DNA from: Actinomycetota bacterium
GTDB lineage: Bacteria; Actinomycetota; Thermoleophilia; Solirubrobacterales; 70-9
DNA length: 32,366 nucleotides
Reading direction: 5' to 3'
Assembly: GCA_030917845.1 (NCBI GenBank)
Contig: JAUPTY010000006.1
Location: forward strand, 1-32,366
The position numbers and the translations under genes are program-made. Shown in pieces: positions 17,434 through 26,061 of this stretch. Under the pieces are notes generated by a model. It was not told where the DNA came from. It did not search any database and was given only the letters and a program-made list of their open reading frames with translations. Position 1 is the first letter of the stretch, and every line of letters starts with the position of its first letter.

Positions 17434-18231
17434 TCAGCCGCGCCCGGTCAGGTAAGCACTCATCTTCGCCAGCGACTCGGGGTCACTCAAGGCCCCGGCC
17501 AGGGCTTTTGCATCCTCGATCGAACCGGCCGTCGAGCCCGATTCCTCGGCGACCTCATTTACCTGGCGCTTGGTCAACTCCAGCGAGTAGGAGGGCTGCC
17601 CCGCCAGCCGGGCAGCGAGTGCGGTGACTTCCCCCTCGAGTTTTCCCGGATCCACCACGCGGTTCAGGAATCCGAGTTCCCTGGCTTCCGCGGCGCCGAA
17701 CTCCCGGCAGCTGAGGACCAGCTCCTTGGTCGCCGCGGGGCCGATCTCACGGACAAGCCGGGGAATGCCGCCCCAGGCGAGCGGGATGCCGAGGTCAACC
17801 TCCGGAATCGAGAAGCGGGCGTCATCGGCTGCAAGCCGCAGATCGCAGGCGGCGGCAACGACCAGCCCGCCCCCGACGCAGTACCCGTGAATGCGGGCGA
17901 TCGTCATCGGGCGGGTGTCGGTAAGGGCGTCCGCCATCCTCCGGCCGAGGTCGGCTGCCTCCAGGCCCGCCTTTTCGCTCCCGTCACCATCAGCCCCTGA
18001 GAATCCAGCCAGGTCCGCTCCGGCGCTGAAGGCCCGGCCAGCGCCCCTCACCACGACCACCTTCACTTCGGCCTGAGCGGTGAACCAGCTTGAAGCGACG
18101 ATCAGCTCGTTCAGCAACTGTGCAGAAAGAGCATTCAGTTTGTCCGGCCGGTTCAGGACCAGTTCGCCGACCGACCCGTCGACCGATACCTCGATAGCGG
18201 CGAACTCGGGTGCTCCGGCGGTCCTCGACAT
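17434..18231 (-). CDS. Enoyl-CoA hydratase/isomerase family protein
   Basis: LVLNRPDKLNALSAQLLNEL, GAGRAFSAGADLAGF, IHGYCVGGGLVVAAACDLRLAADDARF crotonase signature. Confidence 0.93.
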   Translation of the reverse strand: MSRTAGAPEFAAIEVSVDGSVGELVLNRPDKLNALSAQLLNELIVASSWFTAQAEVKVVVVRGAGRAFSAGADLAGFSGADGDGSEKAGLEAADLGRRMADALTDTRPMTIARIHGYCVGGGLVVAAACDLRLAADDARFSIPEVDLGIPLAWGGIPRLVREIGPAATKELVLSCREFGAAEARELGFLNRVVDPGKLEGEVTALAARLAGQPSYSLELTKRQVNEVAEESGSTAGSIEDAKALAGALSDPESLAKMSAYLTGRG

Positions 18232-18270
18232 GGCCGCATCCTACGAGAAGCTGGCCGGTAATCTCGAGGC

Positions 18271-18705
18271 ATGATCTACCTGCTCCGACACGGCGACGCC
18301 GAACCCGATCAGGGCCTCGGTGACGCCGCCCGTCGACTCACCGAGAAGGGCGAAGCCCAGGCGACGGCAGCCGGACTGGCGATGGCCAGACTGGAATTCG
18401 ATGTCGACACCTGCCTTGCTTCACCTCGGGTCCGGGCTTTCGACACCGCAGTACTCGCCTGCGGGCCGCTCGCAATCCCGGTCGAAACAGTCGATGCGAT
18501 CGGCTACGACGACTACGACAGCATGGAACTCGCCGCCGGCCGCGGGGACACCCTGATCGTCGGGCACGAACCGGACATGTCGATGGAAGTCGCTCGACTC
18601 ACCGGGGCCAACATCAAGATGAAAAAGGGTGGCCTTGCGGTAATAAAAGGGGGCGCCCTCCAGGCGTTGCTCCGCCCCGCCGACCTGGCAGCGATCTCGG
18701 CCTAG
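18271..18705 (+). CDS. sixA: SixA-like phosphohistidine phosphatase (histidine phosphatase superfamily)
   Basis: MIYLLRHGDAEP, RRLTEKGEAQA, ASPRVRAFDTA, TLIVGHEPDMS. Confidence 0.87.
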   Translation: MIYLLRHGDAEPDQGLGDAARRLTEKGEAQATAAGLAMARLEFDVDTCLASPRVRAFDTAVLACGPLAIPVETVDAIGYDDYDSMELAAGRGDTLIVGHEPDMSMEVARLTGANIKMKKGGLAVIKGGALQALLRPADLAAISA

Positions 18706-19730
18706 GCGCAGGTCCAGGCGCTTGAACCGACGTCCGCCCAGATCAGGGCCGCGATGCGGTCCTGCTCTGCCTTCGTGGCCTCGTTCGGCAGGCCGGTGCC
18801 GCCGTAGGCCTCCCAGGTCGAGGGGATGATCTGGTAGGCACCACCCGCCCCGCTCGACGGGTTCAAAGCGGAATAGTTGCCGCCTGACTCGCACATGACG
18901 ATGTAAGTCGGGATCGAGTACGGACCACCGAGGTTCTGCTCGACTTCGACCTCGGCCTCTTCGGCCGTGACCTCTTGCTGCTTCTGGATCTGCTTCTGCC
19001 AGTCGGCTATGTCCCCCTTCAGGACGCCAATCCGGCTCTCCCTTTCCGCGTTGGCCGAAGCCAGTGAAGCAGCGCTCAATTCGGCGGCGACCCGAGCCGA
19101 GGCGATCTGGCTGCGGGCCTCACCGAGGGCGGCATTGTGTTCGTCAACTGCCAGCTTGGCCTCGCCCAGGTTGGCAACCTGACCGTCGAGCTGACGACGG
19201 AGCTCGACAACCCGCTCCATCATCCGGTCACTCGAATTCTGGATTGCCGTGAGGTACTGGGTCCCGGAGGCCAACTGGTCAAAGGAGGATGAGCCGAGGG
19301 CCATGCCGAGCGTGTCGGGGAGGCCGCCGTCCACGTAAATCGCCACCAGGCGTTCGGAAAGGAACCTGCGGGCCCGGTCAAGGCGCTCCTTCGAGCGGAC
19401 CAGGGATGTCTGGGCCTCCTCGAGCCGTGCTGCGAGCACAGCCGATCGCTCTTCTCCGTTGGCGATCAGGCCCGAGAGGCCGGCTTCTTCGGCGGCCGCC
19501 GATTCTGCCTCCTCCAAAGCTGCGGCGAGATCGGCCTGACTTGCCTGGATTGCCTCCGATGACTGTTCGATCCGTTCGCGGGCAGCAGCCTGCTTCTGTT
19601 CCAGGGTTGACGCCGACGCCGGGTCAGTGCCAAGGGAAAGGAGCAGGAGCGCGCTGGCAAGAGCCAGCGTCAGACCGCCCGCGAAGGCGGCGAGAACTGT
19701 TCGAGTGGGAGCCAAAACCGAAGCATCCAC
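18702..19730 (-). CDS. Secreted coiled-coil (CwlO/PcsB-like) protein with C-terminal Rpf/transglycosylase-like domain
   Basis: N-terminal hydrophobic signal segment, long Ala/Glu coiled coil, RFLSERLVAIYVDGGLPDTLGMALGSSSFDQLASGTQYL, C-terminal IPTYIVMCESGGNYSALNPSSGAGGAYQIIPSTWEAYGG...WTCA. Confidence 0.85.
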   Translation of the reverse strand: MDASVLAPTRTVLAAFAGGLTLALASALLLLSLGTDPASASTLEQKQAAARERIEQSSEAIQASQADLAAALEEAESAAAEEAGLSGLIANGEERSAVLAARLEEAQTSLVRSKERLDRARRFLSERLVAIYVDGGLPDTLGMALGSSSFDQLASGTQYLTAIQNSSDRMMERVVELRRQLDGQVANLGEAKLAVDEHNAALGEARSQIASARVAAELSAASLASANAERESRIGVLKGDIADWQKQIQKQQEVTAEEAEVEVEQNLGGPYSIPTYIVMCESGGNYSALNPSSGAGGAYQIIPSTWEAYGGTGLPNEATKAEQDRIAALIWADVGSSAWTCA

Positions 19731-19754
19731 CGTAACGGTGACACGCCTCGATGC

Positions 19755-19791
19755 CGGTGAATCACCTCACCGACGCAAGATGCCTTGCGTC
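19755..19791. repeat. Two tandem hairpins at the end of the arginine gene cluster
   Basis: CGGTGA-ATCACC-TCACCG (19755-19772) and GACGCAAG-ATGC-CTTGCGTC (19772-19791), perfect 6- and 8-bp stems. Confidence 0.65.
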
Positions 19792-19960
19792 AAGCTTCGG
19801 GTGTGTCGCGGGCTACCAGGTAACCGGTGACTGCGATCACCGCGACCCCGGCAACGGCGGCGCCCGCCCCGGCCATGAGCGCCTTCTTGGCAACTGCCTC
19901 GCGTCGCAGCAGCACCAAGCTGAACCTGACCACCGCTTTTCCGATCAGGGTGTAGATCAT
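19790..19960 (-). CDS. 56-aa predicted membrane protein coupled to argG (ATGA overlap); not in the supplied ORF track
   Basis: Reverse-strand translation MIYTLIGKAVVRFSLVLLRREAVAKKALMAGAGAAVAGVAVIAVTGYLVARDTPEA*; start overlaps argG stop by 4 nt; Ala/Val-rich TM segment. Confidence 0.7.
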   Translation of the reverse strand: MIYTLIGKAVVRFSLVLLRREAVAKKALMAGAGAAVAGVAVIAVTGYLVARDTPEA

Positions 19961-21237
19961 TCGGTCTTCTCCTTGCGATTGCGGACCTGGTGAGCCATAC
20001 GGCTCTGAAGCGAGAAAAGCTCAATGAAACCCGGCGACGCGTTCTGGGAGAACTCCCCCCCGGATGCCCCGAAGGAAGCAAGGTTCTCGTCGTAAAGGGC
20101 GAAGTCGGACTTCCTTGCCACCGGGGTGACCGAACCCTTGTAGAGCTTCAACGTGATCTCGCCGGTCAGGGTTTCGTTGGCCGATTCCATGAATGCATCG
20201 AGATCGTGGCGCAAAGGCTCGTACCAGAGACCGGCATAAACCATGTAGGCCCAGTGCCGGTCGAGTGAATGCTTGAAGTTGTTCTGGTGAATCGTCGAAA
20301 CGACCTTTTCGAGGTCCTGGTGGGCGGTCATGATCAGTGCCGCAGCGGGAATCTCGTAGATGTCACGAACCTTGAGACCGACGATCCGGTCCTCGATGTG
20401 GTCGACGATGCCGCAGCCATGCCGGCAGCCGGCGTCGGCCGCCGCTTCGAGCAGAGGCACCAGTTCCAACCGCTCACCGTTGAAACTGACCGGCCGGCCC
20501 GATTCGAAACCGATCGTCACGTATTCCGGTTCGTCCGGAGCTTCTTCAGGGCGGGTTACCAGCTGGAAGACGTCATCCGGCGGCGGGGTGTCGAGCCGTT
20601 CGATGATCTTGCCCTCCGAGGACCGGCCCCAGAGGTTGTCATCGATCGAGTAGGGAGATACCGAGGTGCCGCCCTTGAGCGGAATGTCGTGCTTGCGGCA
20701 GTACTCGAGTTCCTCTTCCCTTCCGATCTGCCAGGAGCGGACCGGGGCGATCATCTTCAGGTCGGGATTGAGGGTTGCAACCGTGCCTTCAAGCCGGACC
20801 TGGTCGTTGCCCTTGCCTGTGCAGCCGTGAGCCAGGGTGTCGCAGCCGTACTCGGCAGCAACTTCGACTCCGAGCTTGCCGATCAGCGGCCGGCCCAGCG
20901 ACGTGAACAGAGGGTAGCCACCGCCATAAAGCGCATTCGCCTTGATTGCCGGGAGCACGAAATCTTCGGCGAACTCCTCGCGGGCATCGATCACGATGGT
21001 TTCGATTGCCCCCATCGCCCTCGCCTTGTCGAGAATCGCCTCGTAGTCTTCGCCAGGCTGGCCCAGGTTGACGGTCAGGGTGACCACCTCGGCCTCGTAG
21101 GCCTCCTGAATCCAGTGGAGCATCACGCTTGTGTCGAGGCCGCCCGAATAGAGCAGCACGACACGATTTACCTCCTCAGGGCGAGCCTCATATGAGGCGA
21201 TCGGGGCCGGGAGAGATTCCAGTGAGATGCCGGTCAT
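19957..21237 (-). CDS. argG: Argininosuccinate synthase
   Basis: RVVLLYSGGLDTSVMLHWIQE, AHGCTGKGNDQVRLE, APVRSW, YSIDDNLWGRSSEGKIIE. Confidence 0.96.
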   Translation of the reverse strand: MTGISLESLPAPIASYEARPEEVNRVVLLYSGGLDTSVMLHWIQEAYEAEVVTLTVNLGQPGEDYEAILDKARAMGAIETIVIDAREEFAEDFVLPAIKANALYGGGYPLFTSLGRPLIGKLGVEVAAEYGCDTLAHGCTGKGNDQVRLEGTVATLNPDLKMIAPVRSWQIGREEELEYCRKHDIPLKGGTSVSPYSIDDNLWGRSSEGKIIERLDTPPPDDVFQLVTRPEEAPDEPEYVTIGFESGRPVSFNGERLELVPLLEAAADAGCRHGCGIVDHIEDRIVGLKVRDIYEIPAAALIMTAHQDLEKVVSTIHQNNFKHSLDRHWAYMVYAGLWYEPLRHDLDAFMESANETLTGEITLKLYKGSVTPVARKSDFALYDENLASFGASGGEFSQNASPGFIELFSLQSRMAHQVRNRKEKTE

Positions 21238-21713
21238 CCGGGGCCGATCCCGCCGGTGCTGGTGCCGCTGCCCGAGTCAGTTCCGGTGTCCGGCGATACT
21301 CCGCCCGTGTCGGTGCCTGTACCGGTGCCTGCGTCAGTTCCGGTGTCGGTGCCGGTATCGGGGCTGATCCCTCCTGTATCGGTTCCAGTGTCAGTGCCCG
21401 TATCCGGCTCGACTGGTGTCACCCCACCGTCATTGTCATCTCCTTCGGTGGTTCCGGTTTCTCCAGTCGGAGTGACTGGCACGACCGGGGTGGTGACAGC
21501 TGTGTCGCCGGTAGTTGCGGTCGGCTCGGAATCGTCACCCCCGGAGTTGATCACGACCACTGCGATGACCAGTCCGATAATCACCGCGACCAACACAATG
21601 ATCAGGTTTCGCAGGTGCTTCTGCTTTTCTTCGGGCGTGTAATGAGGATCGTCGTCGCGTCGCCGCCGGGGAGGCTCGTCGTTTCTCATTACTCGTGTTC
21701 GGTCATCACTCAT
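21234..21713 (-). CDS. Single-pass membrane protein with extracytoplasmic Thr/Asp/Gly low-complexity repeat region
   Basis: Charged N-terminus, TM segment LIIVLVAVIIGLVIAVVVI, then PDTGTDTGTDTGGISPDTGTDTGTDAGTGTGTDTGGVSPDTGTDSGSG; 4-nt overlap with the argG start. Confidence 0.8.
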   Translation of the reverse strand: MSDDRTRVMRNDEPPRRRRDDDPHYTPEEKQKHLRNLIIVLVAVIIGLVIAVVVINSGGDDSEPTATTGDTAVTTPVVPVTPTGETGTTEGDDNDGGVTPVEPDTGTDTGTDTGGISPDTGTDTGTDAGTGTGTDTGGVSPDTGTDSGSGTSTGGIGPG

Positions 21714-21726
21714 GGGGTATCTCCAG

Positions 21727-22923
21727 TCACTTCGATTCGACCGGATGGTACCCGGCCAGCGTCTCTTCGATCACCGAGATGGCACGTTCGGCCTGATCGT
21801 CGGTCAGTACAAAAGGTGGCAGCAGCCGCAGCGAATCCGGTCGCGGTGCGTTGGCTACAAGTCCCCGCTCCAGCAGGGTGCTGTTCACGTCAGCGGCGAC
21901 GATCCCGTCAGCCAGTCCGACGCCCAGCATCAGCCCTCTCCCCCGGACTTCCGTCACGCCTTCAATTCTCTTCAGGCCTTCGGCAAGGGCGTCGCCGAGC
22001 GAGCGAACCCGTCTCAGCATTACCGGATCATCGACCAGGTCCAACACGGTCAGAGCCGCGCTGGAAGCGACCGGTCCGGCGGCGAAAGTCGAGCCGTGAT
22101 CCCCGGCAGTCAGGACCTCTCCGGTTTCCGGATTTCCAATGCAGGCGCCGATCGCCATGCCGCCGCCAAGTGCCTTGGCAGTGGTCATCACGTCGGGGCG
22201 CACCGGGCCCTGCTCGTACGCCCAGAGTGAGCCGGTCCGGCCGATGCCGGTCTGGACCTCGTCAAAGATCAGTAGGGCGCCGACCTCGTCGCATGCCTGT
22301 CGGGCAGCGACCAGGGTCTCGTCCGAGACCGGAAAGATGCCGGCCTCACCCTGCATCGGCTCGATCAGGACGGCTGCGGTCCGCTCGTTTACCGCCGCTC
22401 GCAAGGCTTCGGCATCGTCGAAAGGCACCGACCTGAAGCCCGGCAGCATCGGAGCGAAGTCCGGGTTGGTGGCGAGTCCGGGCGTCGCCGAAAGCGATCC
22501 GTAGCTGCGACCGTGGAAGTCGCCTTCGAAAGAAATTATCTCTGGGTTCTCCACACCGCGGGCGCGAGCCGCCTTGCGGGCGATCTTGATCGCAGCTTCG
22601 TTTGCTTCGGTTCCGGAATTGCAGAAGAAGACTTTTCCACCCAGCGAACTTTCGGAGAGGCGCTTCGCGAGCTGGACCATCGGACCGGTGTAGAAGAGAT
22701 TCGAGACATGCTGCAGCTCACCGGTCTGGACCCGGATCGCTTCGACCACTTCGGGGTGGCAGTGCCCGACCGAAGCGACGGAAATGCCGCCGAGAAAGTC
22801 GAGGTACTCACTGCCTTCATCGTCGAAGAGCAGCGCCCCTTCGCCCCGGACGAACTCGACTCCGGCTCGCTTGTAGGTCTGCATCACGTATTTGGCCTCG
22901 TCGGCCTTCAACTGTTCGTTCAC
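21727..22923 (-). CDS. argD: Acetylornithine aminotransferase
   Basis: FVRGEGALLFDDEGSEYLDFLGGISVASVGHCHPEVVEAI, FCNSGTEANEAAIKIARK, LIFDEVQTGIGRTGSLWAYE, TTAKALGGGMAIGA. Confidence 0.96.
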   Translation of the reverse strand: MNEQLKADEAKYVMQTYKRAGVEFVRGEGALLFDDEGSEYLDFLGGISVASVGHCHPEVVEAIRVQTGELQHVSNLFYTGPMVQLAKRLSESSLGGKVFFCNSGTEANEAAIKIARKAARARGVENPEIISFEGDFHGRSYGSLSATPGLATNPDFAPMLPGFRSVPFDDAEALRAAVNERTAAVLIEPMQGEAGIFPVSDETLVAARQACDEVGALLIFDEVQTGIGRTGSLWAYEQGPVRPDVMTTAKALGGGMAIGACIGNPETGEVLTAGDHGSTFAAGPVASSAALTVLDLVDDPVMLRRVRSLGDALAEGLKRIEGVTEVRGRGLMLGVGLADGIVAADVNSTLLERGLVANAPRPDSLRLLPPFVLTDDQAERAISVIEETLAGYHPVESK

Positions 22924-23816
22924 GGGGTCACCATCGTTCCGATGCCGGCATCTGTGAACAGCTCGAGCAGTAGTGAATGAGGACGGCGACCGTCGATTAT
23001 GTAGGCGTTCTGGGTACCGCCGCGGATCGCGTTCACACAGGCGGTCAGCTTCGGACGCATGCCACCGGAGATTGATTCCAGGGCATCTTCGACTTCGGTC
23101 ACGTTGGTCACGGAGATCCGCGAAGTCTCGTCCTCGGGGTCCGAGAGCCAGCCGACGATGTCGGTCAGGAAGATGACCTTGTAGGCGCCGAGCGCAGCCG
23201 CCACCTTGCCGGCAGCTTCGTCGGCATTGATGTTGTACGAGTTGCCTTCACGGTCCGATCCGACCGAGGCGATCACCGGGATGTAGTCCTCGGCGATGTG
23301 GTTGAGCACGTCGATGTCGACCCGTTCGATGTCCCCGACGAAACCGACCTCTTCCGCGTTCGGGACCGGGGCAACTTCAAAGAGACCTCCGTCTTCGCCG
23401 GAGAGACCCACCGCCTGGGATCCGGCCCGGTTCAGGCGACTGACCAGCTCCGCATTCAGTTTTCCGAGCAGGACCATCTTCGCGACCTCGACGGTTTCGG
23501 CGTCAGAAACGCGCAGTCCGTGCTGGAAGCGGACCTCGATTCCCATCCGGTTCATGTATTTGGTGATCTCGGGTCCGCCGCCGTGAATGATCACCGGGTT
23601 GAGTCCGACGTATTTGAGCAGTACGACATCGGAGGCGAAGGCCTGGCGCAGGGATTCGTCCCGCATCGCCGCCCCGCCGTACTTGATTACGACGGTCTTG
23701 CCGTGAAACTCGCGGATGTAAGGCAGGGCCTCGAGCAGCACGTTGACGTTGTTGTCGTCGAGCATCCCGCCGCTGATCGCGTCGGAAACCTGCTTTGCCT
23801 TGTCCTGGGGATCCAT
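22920..23816 (-). CDS. argB: Acetylglutamate kinase
   Basis: GKTVVIKYGGAAMRDE, NPVIIHGGGPEITKYMNRMGIE, YNINADEAAGKVAAALGAYKVIFLTDIVGW, GGMRPKLTACVNAIRGG. Confidence 0.97.
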   Translation of the reverse strand: MDPQDKAKQVSDAISGGMLDDNNVNVLLEALPYIREFHGKTVVIKYGGAAMRDESLRQAFASDVVLLKYVGLNPVIIHGGGPEITKYMNRMGIEVRFQHGLRVSDAETVEVAKMVLLGKLNAELVSRLNRAGSQAVGLSGEDGGLFEVAPVPNAEEVGFVGDIERVDIDVLNHIAEDYIPVIASVGSDREGNSYNINADEAAGKVAAALGAYKVIFLTDIVGWLSDPEDETSRISVTNVTEVEDALESISGGMRPKLTACVNAIRGGTQNAYIIDGRRPHSLLLELFTDAGIGTMVTP

Positions 23817-23836
23817 TCGCTTTCCTTGGTTGCTTA

Positions 23837-25024
23837 CTACGTGGTGTATTCCGCGTTGATCACGATGTATTCGTGGGTGAGGTCGCTGAAGAAGACATGG
23901 GCACCGCCGTCGCCGCGTTCGAGCCGAAGCGCGAGTTCGGCTTCCCGCCCGCCTTCGGCGATGTCACCGGCTTCGATCACGTCGGGTCCGAGCTCGCCGA
24001 TGTCCTGACCGGCGAGCGCCTGGCCTGCTGCCTGTGCGATTCGGCCCCAGTTCGGGTCCCGGCCGAGCAGCGCGGTCTTGACCAGTGGTGAATTGGCAAT
24101 CTTGCGGGCGACCAGTTCCGCCTCTTCCTCGTCGGCCGCTCCGGAGACCTCGACCCGACCGACCCGGCTGGCCCCTTCTCCGTCGGAGACGACCTCGAGG
24201 GCGAGCTGGAGCAGGACGGCATCGAGCAAACCGGCTGGCAACTCCTTGCCCGAGCTGCCGCTCGCCTGGAAGAGAACCGTGTCATTGGTACTCATCTGGC
24301 CGTCGACGGTGATCCGCTCAAAGGAAGCATCAACAGCCCGGCGCAGCATGGTTCCGGCGTCGCCGACAACGGCGTCCGTCTGGATGAAGCAAAGCATCGT
24401 GGCGAACCCAGGTTCAATCATCCCGGCGCCTTTGGCCTGGGCCGAAAGAGTCACTCCGTCGACTGTAAGGCTGACCCGCTTGGGCCACTTGTCGGTGGTC
24501 ATGATCGCTTCGGAAAAACCGATGCCACCGTCGGCAACCACCGAGGATGCGAGACCGCCGACCCCGGAGAGAACGGCATCCATGTCCATCGGCACACCGA
24601 TCACGCCTGTTTCGGCCACGGCTACGGTTTCAGGCCCAAGACCAAGCTCGGTCGCCAGCGCTTCGCGCATCGCGAGGGCGTCCCGAATGCCCTGTTCCCC
24701 GGTCGAGGCATTGGCGTTCCCGGAATTGACTATCACCGCACGTATCCGGTCCTGCTGGAGCTTCTCCCGGCAAACCCTGATCGGAGCGGCCGCAGCAGCG
24801 TTCGCGGTCAGCAGGATCGCCGAGGTGATCTCCTCTGCGTCGCAGACCACCGCACCGAGGTCAGTGGCTCCGCCTCCTTTCAGACCGCAGGCAACTCCTC
24901 CGGCACGAAAGCCTTCCGGCAGCACGGCCGGGTCCTGAAACTCGATTCCCGAAGGAGCATCAACCCACTTCGAGCGGAAGAAATCACCCTCCGGCGGGAC
25001 GCTCAGGCTTTCGTACCCGCTCAT
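23837..25024 (-). CDS. argJ: Glutamate N-acetyltransferase / amino-acid acetyltransferase (ornithine acetyltransferase), autoproteolytic
   Basis: AKGAGMIEPGFATMLCFIQTDA (cleavage-site region), ITVDGQMSTNDTVL, ALLGRDPNWGRI. Confidence 0.96.
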   Translation of the reverse strand: MSGYESLSVPPEGDFFRSKWVDAPSGIEFQDPAVLPEGFRAGGVACGLKGGGATDLGAVVCDAEEITSAILLTANAAAAAPIRVCREKLQQDRIRAVIVNSGNANASTGEQGIRDALAMREALATELGLGPETVAVAETGVIGVPMDMDAVLSGVGGLASSVVADGGIGFSEAIMTTDKWPKRVSLTVDGVTLSAQAKGAGMIEPGFATMLCFIQTDAVVGDAGTMLRRAVDASFERITVDGQMSTNDTVLFQASGSSGKELPAGLLDAVLLQLALEVVSDGEGASRVGRVEVSGAADEEEAELVARKIANSPLVKTALLGRDPNWGRIAQAAGQALAGQDIGELGPDVIEAGDIAEGGREAELALRLERGDGGAHVFFSDLTHEYIVINAEYTT

Positions 25025-26061
25025 CTCAGACCCTCTGACTCATTGACACCCAGCATCAGGTTCAGGTTCTGGATCGCCTGTGACGAGGCGCCCTTCCAGA
25101 GGTTGTCAATTGCCGAAAGGACGAGGATCCTGTCGTCGGTGACCAGGGGCATGATGTGGCACTGATTGGTCTCGCGGACATCGCGCATTCCCGGCGGAAC
25201 ATCCCGGAGCCGGACGAAAGGCTCACTCGAGTAGGCCGAGGCGAAGATCCCGTCCAGCTCGGCCTGATCGATTTCCCTGCGCGGGGTCACATAGCAGCTG
25301 ACCAGCTCCCCCTGATCGACCGGAACCAGATGAGGAACGAAGGTGAGTCGATCCGGCGCCGTGCCGTCGGGAGAGAGATCAGAGAGCTTCTCTCTGATCT
25401 CCGGCCGGTGACGATGACCAGAGGGCTTGTAGGCGCTGACGTTCTCGGTGATCGTCGTGAACGTAGTTCCTTCGCCACCGCCCCGACCTGCTCCGGAGAC
25501 GCCCGACTTGGCATCGATCACCACGTCCTCGATCAGCCCGGCTTCGGCGAGCGGCGCCAGGGCCAGGATCGAGGCAGTGGGGTAGCAGCCAGGGTTGGCA
25601 ACCAGTTCCGCACCGGCAACCTGCTCGCGGTTGATCTCGGGGAGACCGTAGACGGCGCCATCAAGCAGTTCAGGCTCCGAATGGGTCCCGTAAGACTTCT
25701 CGTAATCAGGGAGGTTGTCGAACCGGAAATCGGCCGAGAGGTCAACGACAAGCAGGCCGCGCCCACGCATCTCCGCTACCACGGGGGCGGCGGCACCATG
25801 CGGGTAGGCGACGATCCCGACTTCGACATCGTCGAGGTCGGCCAGATCGAGTTCGGCCAGTTCCAGGGGTACTTCGTAGCGCGGGTAGAGATCGGAGATC
25901 CTGCGTCCGTTCTCGGAGCGCGAGGTAACCCGGACCAGCTCCAGATACGGATGCTTCCAGGCGAGCTCGGCCGCCAGGGCTCCGGCATAGCCGGTGCCTC
26001 CGGCAACCAGAACCCGGGCTTTCGCCCCCTCGGGGGCGATCGGCTGGACCAGGTCAGCCAC
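25021..26061 (-). CDS. argC: N-acetyl-gamma-glutamyl-phosphate reductase
   Basis: VLVAGGTGYAGALAAELAWKHP, ELVANPGCYPTASILALAPL, DAKSGVSGAGRG, NLWKGASSQAIQNLNLMLG. Confidence 0.96.
   Translation of the reverse strand: MADLVQPIAPEGAKARVLVAGGTGYAGALAAELAWKHPYLELVRVTSRSENGRRISDLYPRYEVPLELAELDLADLDDVEVGIVAYPHGAAAPVVAEMRGRGLLVVDLSADFRFDNLPDYEKSYGTHSEPELLDGAVYGLPEINREQVAGAELVANPGCYPTASILALAPLAEAGLIEDVVIDAKSGVSGAGRGGGEGTTFTTITENVSAYKPSGHRHRPEIREKLSDLSPDGTAPDRLTFVPHLVPVDQGELVSCYVTPRREIDQAELDGIFASAYSSEPFVRLRDVPPGMRDVRETNQCHIMPLVTDDRILVLSAIDNLWKGASSQAIQNLNLMLGVNESEGLR

Noticed and set aside
21256-21642. Period-6 repetitive DNA resembling a tandem or CRISPR-like array
   Set aside because: No uniform repeats and spacers; the periodicity is explained by the DTG/TDTG coding repeats of the minus-strand membrane protein.
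21129-22436. 435-aa plus-strand ORF over the argG/argD junction
   Set aside because: Antisense to argD and the repeat protein; Arg/Pro/Ser-rich shadow frame without motifs.
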